Shown: in pieces, positions 40,895 through 46,444 of the stretch
Layout: every line of letters starts with the position of its first letter
How positions within the stretch are numbered: position 1 is the stretch's first letter
DNA from: RGIG1681 sp045650505
GTDB lineage: Bacteria > Bacillota > Clostridia > Christensenellales > UBA1242
DNA length: 46,444 bases
NCBI GenBank assembly: GCA_045650505.1
Contig: JAZRRE010000014.1
Span: 1 to 46,444 of the forward strand
Direction of reading: 5' to 3'
The notes under the pieces: generated by a model
Seen by the model: only the letters and a program-made list of their open reading frames with translations
Database searches by the model: none
What the model was told of the DNA's origin: nothing
Translations under genes and position numbers: made by a program

Positions 40895-43237
40895 CTATAC
40901 CGCAAGCTTGATTGTAAAAACATTACTTCCGTAAGAATCACTATCCTCAAGCCAGCAATCAGCATCAACACCACTTAATGAACAAGCTTGACTCAATATT
41001 ACAGAAAATGCTTCGTAACTATAAATTGAACTTATTGCAACCTCACAGGTTATATAAGTTGTTTCACTTTGCAATTCTTCTGCATTTTCATAAGCAAATT
41101 CTAAAAATAATGAAAGTTCTTCAACGGAATTAATATATAAATCAAAACTATTGTAATTATATGAAAACTCAATCAAATCATAAACGTTAAATATATTTTC
41201 ACTATCAGCAACATAATCTAAATAATCATCTGCTGTATAGCCACATTCAGTTTTGTATTCATCTGTAAAGAAGAATTGTGAATAAGTGAAAACTTCATAA
41301 TATGTTGACATTTCTCTTACTGCTGGATTTCCATGAGTCGCATCAATTCCATACCACTCACCATTATATAAAACTTTATTCCAAGCATGTGCATCTCCGC
41401 TAACCATAATTGTTGGAATATTTTCTAATTTAGCTAATATTATAAATGCCTTTGCATATCCTTCACAAACTGCAACACCATTATTAAAGACACCCTCTGC
41501 AAACCAAGCATCATATTGCGTAAGCTCTAAAGTTGTTAGTCCTGAATCAGAAAGTGCCAATGCCGCATTATCATACTCGACATTCATAACAAGCCATTCA
41601 TAAATTGCACGAAGTTTTTCAAAATCTGTCATTAAATCATTGCAAATATCACGAAGCACAACTTTTGCTTTATTATAAATAATTTCAGCTTTAGAATTTT
41701 GAATTGGAGCAGGCTTATAACCATTCATAAGCACGTGAACCAATTGGTCACTTGTTGAAACCGGAATAGTTTTTGAAACATTGTTTATTTTAAAACTATC
41801 AAAAGATTCTGCTCTCTTGTTTTCATTTTTTAAAGCAGTTGCATAACCTAATTGCTCATAAATACTTTCTTTATTTTCATCTGCAACAAGTGTTGCTTCT
41901 TTTGAAACAGAACTATTTTTAATATAGAAATATCCTGTTGAACCAACAGCTTTAACTTCAAATTCCAAATTTTTAATATAAGATGTTAAAGCCCCTCTAG
42001 CACTATAAACTCCTGTCCCTGTAAATTCATCATAGGCATCACAAATCTCATCTAAAATTGCCTGTGCACCTGTTGAATGATATTTAAGTTTTAACCCTAT
42101 AGATTTAGATACATCATAAAATATAACATAATCAATCCAAGCAAGAAGTTCATCTCTTGAATCAATGTTTATTGTTGAAAGTGAACTGCACGCAGAGTTA
42201 AACTCATTAAGATATGGATAAAAATGGATTTCATTCATAAAATATTCATAAGTTCCATACAACGTCATTTCATCTTCGAGCCTACTTCCAAAGTCAAATT
42301 CATTTGTAAGGATTGAATTTGTGTACCATTTTTTTACAGAATAACCCGGCATTCCAAAATTGTCAGGAGCAAAATTTTCTGTTATTTTGTTTAAAGTAAT
42401 TTCTTCACCAATATAAGAATCAATTGAGTGAACAGTTTTTCCATCTATATTTAAATAAATTGGAGCCACAAGTGACCAATGTGCATATAACTCATAGTCT
42501 TGAAGCAAAAATGAGTCAATTGTTTCAACTTTTGTGCCCGTTCCATTTTCTCCTGTGAACCAGCCTACAAAATAAAATCCATCAACTTTTAATCTATTTA
42601 ATTCAAAATTCCCAAAAGTTACATCATATTTATCAGGATTATTATTTGTTGCACCCTTTAAATTATTATAAGTAATTGATTTTTTTATTGTTTCAAATCT
42701 TGTTTCAAGCACAACATCTTTTTCAACACTTGCAATATTTATCGACAATTCAGTGCTGATAAGCTCATTGTTTTGATACCAACCTTTAAAAATGTATCCG
42801 TTATTAACAGTAACTGAAATGGTTGCAGATTCTTGATAAGGATAAATTTTTCCCGTACCAGAATAAGTTGCGCCATTTTCATAGTTTGAACTAACTGAAA
42901 CACTATAAAGTCTTTCAGTTTCTCTAAAAACTGCTATATATGTTGCATCTTCTTCAACTTTTTTAAGTTCAGGCTCCCACTTATCAAAAACATACTCTAT
43001 TGTTTTTGTTGGTTCTTTTGTTGGGGTTCCATCAAAGAATGCCATCATATCATATTCCATTCTTTGAACATATTCCTTACCGTCAACAACAAACGTTATG
43101 TCATATTTTTTATGAAAAACTTTAGAAAGTACATTTGTATAGTTATATAAACAAAATACTATTCCAACAATAAGCACAAGAACGATAAGTTTTGCTAGTC
43201 CCGTTTTTCTTTTTTCGACTTGTTTTTCTTTTTCCAT
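40895..43237 (-). CDS. Membrane-anchored InlB-repeat/transglutaminase-like surface protein
   Basis: A 780-aa protein. A basic N-terminus and one hydrophobic segment (about 13-33) form a signal anchor; no LPxTG is seen. Four InlB B-type (Listeria-Bacteroides) repeats follow between about residues 47 and 330, each ending near a W-x-x-x(D/N) turn such as FDKWEPE, FKGWYQN and FVGWFTG. A transglutaminase-like domain has C591 in AVCEGYAKAF, H617 in DAHAWNKV and D632 in YGIDATHG. It may act on the cell wall or host proteins as a protease, cyclase or cross-linker. AGGTGG precedes the ATG. It lies downstream of a small membrane PH-domain protein. Confidence 0.85.
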   Translation of the reverse strand: MEKEKQVEKRKTGLAKLIVLVLIVGIVFCLYNYTNVLSKVFHKKYDITFVVDGKEYVQRMEYDMMAFFDGTPTKEPTKTIEYVFDKWEPELKKVEEDATYIAVFRETERLYSVSVSSNYENGATYSGTGKIYPYQESATISVTVNNGYIFKGWYQNNELISTELSINIASVEKDVVLETRFETIKKSITYNNLKGATNNNPDKYDVTFGNFELNRLKVDGFYFVGWFTGENGTGTKVETIDSFLLQDYELYAHWSLVAPIYLNIDGKTVHSIDSYIGEEITLNKITENFAPDNFGMPGYSVKKWYTNSILTNEFDFGSRLEDEMTLYGTYEYFMNEIHFYPYLNEFNSACSSLSTINIDSRDELLAWIDYVIFYDVSKSIGLKLKYHSTGAQAILDEICDAYDEFTGTGVYSARGALTSYIKNLEFEVKAVGSTGYFYIKNSSVSKEATLVADENKESIYEQLGYATALKNENKRAESFDSFKINNVSKTIPVSTSDQLVHVLMNGYKPAPIQNSKAEIIYNKAKVVLRDICNDLMTDFEKLRAIYEWLVMNVEYDNAALALSDSGLTTLELTQYDAWFAEGVFNNGVAVCEGYAKAFIILAKLENIPTIMVSGDAHAWNKVLYNGEWYGIDATHGNPAVREMSTYYEVFTYSQFFFTDEYKTECGYTADDYLDYVADSENIFNVYDLIEFSYNYNSFDLYINSVEELSLFLEFAYENAEELQSETTYITCEVAISSIYSYEAFSVILSQACSLSGVDADCWLEDSDSYGSNVFTIKLAV

Positions 43238-43267
43238 AAACCACCTGTTAAAGTTATTAAATGTAAA

Positions 43268-43687
43268 CTATTTTGCATTTTTATTTTGACTTATTTTTGA
43301 ATTTACAAGTTCAATAAACTCATCATTTTTATAAAGTGATAAATAAATATTTTTCTTTTTTGTTTGAACACAAATTCTATCTAACGAATTTGCTGTTGTT
43401 GAAATTGGATTGTGAGTTTTTTGCACGCCAATAACATTTTCAAATTTTACTGCAAATTTTATAAAGCCATAATAAAACACAAAATAATCATCATAAACAT
43501 CAACCCAATCACGAACCATTATAGGAATCCAAATAATATCAAACAAGTAACAAATCACAAAACCTATAATTGTTGAAAATGTCCACACAAAAGTTGAGTC
43601 AAAAACAACAACAAATGCTGGCATTAAGTTATAAACTATAAATAAAAACCAAACCCACCAAGCAGTTTTTCCATCAAATCTTTTCAT
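43268..43687 (-). CDS. Bacterial PH-domain membrane protein
   Basis: A 139-aa protein with an N-terminal two-helix membrane part (about 10-28 and 35-58) and a C-terminal PH-like domain: WVDVYDDYFVFYYGF, then VIGVQKTHNPISTTANSLDRICV and IYLSLYKNDEFIELV. The NPISTTANSLDRI motif fits the DUF1200-type bacterial PH domain, of unknown role. GAGGAA precedes the start. It is 30 nt upstream of the surface-protein gene, so the two are likely co-transcribed. Confidence 0.75.
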   Translation of the reverse strand: MKRFDGKTAWWVWFLFIVYNLMPAFVVVFDSTFVWTFSTIIGFVICYLFDIIWIPIMVRDWVDVYDDYFVFYYGFIKFAVKFENVIGVQKTHNPISTTANSLDRICVQTKKKNIYLSLYKNDEFIELVNSKISQNKNAK

Positions 43688-43873
43688 AAACTATTCCTCA
43701 CAAAATAATAATTATTTTAGTCAAGTTTATTTTATCACAAATAAAATAATATCTGTTACCAATTTTGTAGTATTTTTGAACAAATTTATTATTTCCACTA
43801 AATTTTCACTAAAATATATACCATTTATTTCGGTAAAATTGTAAAATTACTACAATTAAATAAACTTTTATGA

Positions 43874-43912
43874 TATAATTAGTATAATTAATATTGTTGT
43901 TTAAAACAATAT
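43874..43912 (+). promoter_or_regulatory. Candidate promoter and leader hairpin of methyltransferase-like gene 2
   Basis: TATAAT occurs at 43874-43879 and again at 43883-43888; no strong -35 is seen for either. The leader has an ATATTGTT...AACAATAT stem (43891-43912) close to the Shine-Dalgarno GGGGG, which could affect translation. Confidence 0.4.
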
Positions 43913-43931
43913 TCTCAATGGGGGGAAAATT

Positions 43932-44810
43932 ATGAATAAGCAATCTAAAGATTTAATTCGAGAATTTATGGCAACCCACACATTTGGAACAAATGCCGAT
44001 TATAACTTTGAAGAACTTTATAATTTATTTGCAACTCTTGAAGTTTCAAATGTTGAATCTCTTTTAAGCTCACCTGATGAATTCTATGATTTTGTCATTG
44101 AAAATATTGCCCTTATAAAATCTAAACAACCACTTTTGCAATACACTCTCAAAATTGCACTTGAACGATTTAATTCAAGACTTATCCAAAAGTTAGAATA
44201 CGCTTTCAGCACATCAAATGCAATGTTTGCAAAAACAGTGAACGACCTTGCCCCATCAAAAGAATCAAAAATTCTTGATGTCGGTTCGGGTGAAATTCCT
44301 TCATCTTCAATTTTACTTGGTGGATTAAAACACAAAGTAACAACAATGGATAGCCTTATCATTTTGCCAAAAGATGCACTTTCAAATTTAAATGTAACCC
44401 TAGATAAAAGATATTTTGGAAAAAATACCCCTGTGTCTAATTTTGACTTCATTGTTGGAAAATATCCTTGTGGTGCAATTATTCCTATTGTTGAAGAATG
44501 TGCGAAAGCAAATAAACCTTATTTAATAAAGTTATGCAATCATAATATTCCAAACTTTCATTTTGACACAAAAGATTGGCGTGAAGGCTGGAAACGCATT
44601 TTGCCTGACATTGATTCATATATTAGATTTTATGATGAATATGCTTTCAACATCGACTTGTCTGATGAATCCGTTAAGAAAATTATTGACCTTTACGAAT
44701 GTGAAATTCCAAGATGTCAAAAACAAACAATTATTCCACTTGTTGATACTTCTGATTTTGACCTTAAATTTTCAACATCAAAATCACAAAACCAACCTGG
44801 TTCATATTAA
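43932..44810 (+). CDS. Rossmann-fold methyltransferase-like protein, paralogue 2
   Basis: A 292-aa protein. A helical N-terminal half (about 1-105) precedes the AdoMet-type motif KILDVGSGE (113-121), an acidic D140, FDFIVGKYPCGA (C180) and KLC (C202). C180 to C202 is 22 residues, as in the protein at 27.7 kb. After it comes FDTKDW, also shared. An extra C-terminal tail (about 240-292) has more cysteines. The two proteins are distant paralogues of one unassigned family. GGGGG precedes the ATG by 7 nt. Confidence 0.7.
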   Translation: MNKQSKDLIREFMATHTFGTNADYNFEELYNLFATLEVSNVESLLSSPDEFYDFVIENIALIKSKQPLLQYTLKIALERFNSRLIQKLEYAFSTSNAMFAKTVNDLAPSKESKILDVGSGEIPSSSILLGGLKHKVTTMDSLIILPKDALSNLNVTLDKRYFGKNTPVSNFDFIVGKYPCGAIIPIVEECAKANKPYLIKLCNHNIPNFHFDTKDWREGWKRILPDIDSYIRFYDEYAFNIDLSDESVKKIIDLYECEIPRCQKQTIIPLVDTSDFDLKFSTSKSQNQPGSY

Positions 44811-44825
44811 ATAAATTAAAAACAA

Positions 44826-44860
44826 ATAAAAAGAACTCAAAATTGAGTTCTTTTTTATTT
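44826..44860. terminator. Bidirectional terminator between methyltransferase-like gene 2 and the Nudix gene
   Basis: A stem of about 10-12 bp (44829-44840 with 44843-44854; a small loop around 44839-44844) with T-rich sequence on the plus side and A-rich on the other. Confidence 0.85.
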
Positions 44861-45265
44861 GAAACCTTTAGCCTCTAAAACTTTGTTAAATAAAATAGTA
44901 TGTGTGTCTGGAAATGTTAAATTTTCTGGAAGCGTATCAAAAAAATCAATTTCTTCAATTTCAAAGTTTGGAAGCCTATCTAACTCTTCAATCTCTGCAA
45001 AACACAAAATTGCATAAGTTGAAATAGAATATACACAAATCGGTTCTATCTTCACTTTCGTTGCACCGGTTTCTTCATAAAGTTCTCGTTTTGCAGCAGT
45101 TATATAATCTTCTCCACTTTCAATATGCCCACCAGGAATCTCCCAACCACCTCTTTTTATATTTTTTGAAAAAACCCACTTGTCTTTATATCGGCAAACA
45201 CAAACCACTCTTGTGTACTCTTCATCACTAACAGTTCCAAGTTCGTGTAGTTTAACTTCAAACAT
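44855..45265 (-). CDS. Nudix hydrolase
   Basis: A 136-aa protein with a complete Nudix box, GGHIESGEDYITAAKREL plus YEETGA (about 45-68), that binds Mg and cleaves nucleoside-diphosphate-linked compounds. The WEIPGGHIE context is of the MutT/NUDT type; substrate unknown. I chose the ATG at 45265 because GGAG lies 6 nt upstream; an ATG at 45283 would overlap the previous gene's end. It follows a small zinc protein. Confidence 0.85.
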   Translation of the reverse strand: MFEVKLHELGTVSDEEYTRVVCVCRYKDKWVFSKNIKRGGWEIPGGHIESGEDYITAAKRELYEETGATKVKIEPICVYSISTYAILCFAEIEELDRLPNFEIEEIDFFDTLPENLTFPDTHTILFNKVLEAKGFK

Positions 45266-45284
45266 ACTTTTCTCCATAAACATA

Positions 45285-45539
45285 TTAAAACCATTTCTTG
45301 TTCATTTTATTTAAAAGTTCTTCAGTTATCAAATATCCACTTGCATCACCTATAACAGAATCAATCAAGCAATGTGGACATTTTGCAGTGTCACCACTTT
45401 TATCTTTAACCCATTCTTTGACTTCACTGCTTTTAAAAATCTTTTTACAATGATAGCAACCACACTTTTCACTTTTTTCAATTTCGGTTTTATTATTTTT
45501 AGAATGCTTGCGAAGAAATTCTAATAACTTATTATCCAT
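45285..45539 (-). CDS. Small zinc-binding cytoplasmic protein
   Basis: An 84-aa protein with C26, C28, C31 and the later CPHC pair (C54, C57), then IDSVIGDASGYLITEELLNKMN and a terminal KWF. The pattern matches a widespread small family usually called cytoplasmic protein, of unknown role. The cysteines should hold one zinc. It lies about 20 nt upstream of the Nudix start. Confidence 0.8.
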   Translation of the reverse strand: MDNKLLEFLRKHSKNNKTEIEKSEKCGCYHCKKIFKSSEVKEWVKDKSGDTAKCPHCLIDSVIGDASGYLITEELLNKMNKKWF

Positions 45540-45602
45540 AAATATCCTTATTTTTATATGCTCATCTGCTAGTTGAGATTAAAAACACAGTTTTCAATCG
45601 AT

Positions 45603-45688
45603 TGGTGCAGATGACAGGACTTGAACCTGCACGAGATTGCTCTCACAAGGACCTGAACCTTGCGTGTATGCCATTTCACCACATCTGC
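45603..45688 (-). tRNA. tRNA-Leu (anticodon CAG)
   Basis: Long variable-arm tRNA read on the minus strand: acceptor GCAGATG pairs with CATCTGC, anticodon loop TTCAGGT, T-arm GGTTCAAGTCC, discriminator A and encoded CCA. Confidence 0.97.
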
Positions 45689-45709
45689 AAATGCTTAAAT
45701 CTAACTTAA

Positions 45710-45738
45710 ATTATAGATTTGTTTAAATCAAAAATCAA
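45710..45738 (-). promoter_or_regulatory. Promoter of tRNA-Leu
   Basis: TTGATT (45733-45738), 17-nt spacer, perfect TATAAT (45710-45715) on the minus strand. Confidence 0.8.
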
Positions 45739-45786
45739 TCATATAAAAATATTCTTTAGAAATTTTAATAAAATTATTTTAATTTA

Positions 45787-45815
45787 TTGACAAATAATAA
45801 ATTTCATTGTATTAT
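45787..45815 (+). promoter_or_regulatory. Promoter of the tRNA-Gly cluster
   Basis: Perfect TTGACA (45787-45792), 17-nt spacer, TATTAT (45810-45815). A TATAAT three bases further on would need a 20-nt spacer. Confidence 0.75.
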
Positions 45816-45834
45816 AATGGAGTCGAATTTATGT

Positions 45835-45908
45835 GCGGGTGTAGCTCAATGGTAGAGCGTCAGCCTTCCAAGCTGGTTGCGTGGGTTCGATTCCCATCAC
45901 CCGCTCCA
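45835..45908 (+). tRNA. tRNA-Gly (anticodon TCC)
   Basis: Acceptor GCGGGTG pairs with CACCCGC, anticodon loop CTTCCAA, discriminator T and encoded CCA. It is the first of five tRNA genes on the plus strand with gaps of about 5-40 nt. Confidence 0.97.
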
Positions 45909-45929
45909 CTTAAATAAAATCGACACTAT

Positions 45930-46006
45930 GTACCTTTAGCTCAGCTGGATAGAGCATCGCCCTTCTAAGGCGAGGGTCGGGGGTTCGAATCCCACAAGGT
46001 ACACCA
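45930..46006 (+). tRNA. tRNA-Arg (anticodon TCT)
   Basis: Acceptor GTACCTT pairs with AAGGTAC, anticodon loop CTTCTAA, T-arm GGGTTCGAATCCC-like, discriminator A and encoded CCA. Confidence 0.97.
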
Positions 46007-46011
46007 AATAT

Positions 46012-46089
46012 GGTGGATGTAGCGCAGTTGGTTAGAGCGCAAGATTGTGGATCTTGAGGTCGTGGGTTCAAGCCCCACCTTCCACCCCA
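46012..46089 (+). tRNA. tRNA-His (anticodon GTG)
   Basis: The extra G at position -1 is encoded and faces C73, the identity mark of tRNA-His. Acceptor GTGGATG pairs with CTTCCAC, with one U-U mismatch at 6:67. Anticodon loop TTGTGGA; CCA encoded. Confidence 0.95.
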
Positions 46090-46109
46090 CAAATTTTAAA
46101 ACTTAATAT

Positions 46110-46185
46110 TGGGGTGTAGCCAAGCGGTAAGGCAATAGACTTTGACTCTATCATTTCGTAGGTTCGAATCCTGCCACCCCAGCCA
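46110..46185 (+). tRNA. tRNA-Gln (anticodon TTG)
   Basis: Acceptor TGGGGTG pairs with CACCCCA, anticodon loop CTTTGAC, discriminator G and encoded CCA. Confidence 0.96.
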
Positions 46186-46222
46186 ATCAATTTAATCTGG
46201 AATGGAACTTCTGCTCTTGCAT

Positions 46223-46297
46223 TGGGGTGTCGCCAAGTGGTAAGGCATGGGACTCTGACTCCCACATTCGAGGGTTCGAAACCTTCCACCCCAGCCA
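46223..46297 (+). tRNA. tRNA-Gln (anticodon CTG)
   Basis: Same acceptor and much of the same body as the preceding tRNA-Gln, with anticodon loop CTCTGAC; discriminator G and encoded CCA. Likely a tandem duplication with changed anticodon stem. Confidence 0.95.
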
Positions 46298-46345
46298 AAT
46301 TTTATATGATAGTTTAAAGTTTTGACAAAAATTTTCAAAAAACTC

Positions 46346-46374
46346 TTGCACTTTAAAAGTAAATCATATATAAT
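46346..46374 (+). promoter_or_regulatory. Promoter of tRNA-Lys(TTT)
   Basis: TTGCAC (46346-46351), 17-nt spacer, perfect TATAAT (46369-46374). Confidence 0.75.
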
Positions 46375-46403
46375 AAGCACGTTGTTGAAGGAAAAATAAA
46401 TAT

Positions 46404-46444
46404 GGTTCATTAGCTCAGCTGGTAGAGCACTTGACTTTTAATCA
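46404..46444 (+). tRNA. tRNA-Lys (anticodon TTT), 5' part only
   Basis: The first 41 nt: acceptor GGTTCAT, D-arm AGCTCAGCTGGTAGAGC and anticodon loop CTTTTAA. The window ends in the anticodon stem. Confidence 0.93.

Noticed and set aside
45910..46410. Three open frames of 60-76 codons on the minus strand
   Set aside because: They lie over the tRNA genes and read the reverse complement of tRNA sequence.
1..46444. CRISPR arrays, insertion sequences, integrase or replication origin
   Set aside because: No regularly spaced repeats, transposase or integrase motifs, or clustered DnaA boxes were seen.

Overview
The window is a 46.4 kb piece of an AT-rich chromosome from a low-GC Gram-positive bacterium (Bacillota). 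The best fit is an uncultured, fermentative, Clostridia-like gut lineage. This rests on gene order and content: ylxM-ffh-rpsP-khpA, rimM-trmD, rbgA-rnhB, dprA-topA-trmFO-hslVU, plsX-rnc-smc-ftsY, pta-ackA, ylbM (tmcAL) and ylbJ. Other support is folate-dependent TrmFO, strong Shine-Dalgarno sites, TTGACA/TATAAT promoters with 17-nt spacers, and tRNA genes that encode their CCA ends. No marker here fixes the genus. Almost every protein gene is on the minus strand, so the description below runs from high to low coordinates where operons are concerned.

Layout from left to right. (1) 1-8.9 kb, minus strand: hslU (5' end only), hslV, trmFO, topA, a GNAT acetyltransferase, dprA, comM (yifB), a transglutaminase-like protein and rplS behind its own promoter and leader. 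(2) 8.9-14.1 kb: one long operon ygjV-rimM-trmD-(unknown)-(HD hydrolase)-rbgA-(half of a DUF84 gene)-rnhB-yraN. (3) 14.2-16.7 kb: aspS, then an Xre repressor divergent from a zinc-ribbon membrane protein, with two matching operators between them. (4) 16.7-19.1 kb: ylxM-ffh-rpsP-khpA. (5) 19.1-20.6 kb, plus strand: an AT-rich, apparently leaderless gene for a zinc-ribbon/nuclease/zinc-ribbon/NUMOD protein, the most mobile-looking gene here. (6) 20.6-27.6 kb: plsX-rnc-smc-ftsY-PAP2 phosphatase behind a promoter with a palindromic operator. (7) 27.7-32.4 kb: a methyltransferase-like protein, rpmF, ackA and pta, with tmcAL divergent. (8) 32.4-38.5 kb: a PnuC-like transporter, ylbJ, a coiled-coil protein, rsmD, alr and metG, with a 43-codon ORF in the metG leader. 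(9) 38.5-45.5 kb: a LUD protein, tRNA-Lys, a SHOCT-like membrane protein, two small coiled-coil proteins, a large InlB-repeat/transglutaminase membrane protein, a bacterial PH-domain protein, a second methyltransferase-like protein, a Nudix hydrolase and a small zinc protein. (10) 45.6-46.4 kb: a tRNA cluster (Leu, Gly, Arg, His, Gln, Gln, and Lys cut by the window end).

Most of the window is translation and chromosome housekeeping: ribosomal proteins and assembly factors, tRNA modification and charging, SRP targeting, SMC, phospholipid initiation and acetate metabolism. The accessory genes sit at breaks in the conserved order. The points most worth following up are the zinc-ribbon nuclease-NUMOD protein, the Xre/zinc-ribbon switch with two operators, a pair of distant paralogues of an unassigned Rossmann family at 27.7 and 43.9 kb, and the small ORF upstream of a metG whose HIGH motif reads TLGN. 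I see no CRISPR array, transposase, integrase or replication origin. All calls come from reading the sequence; no database search was run.
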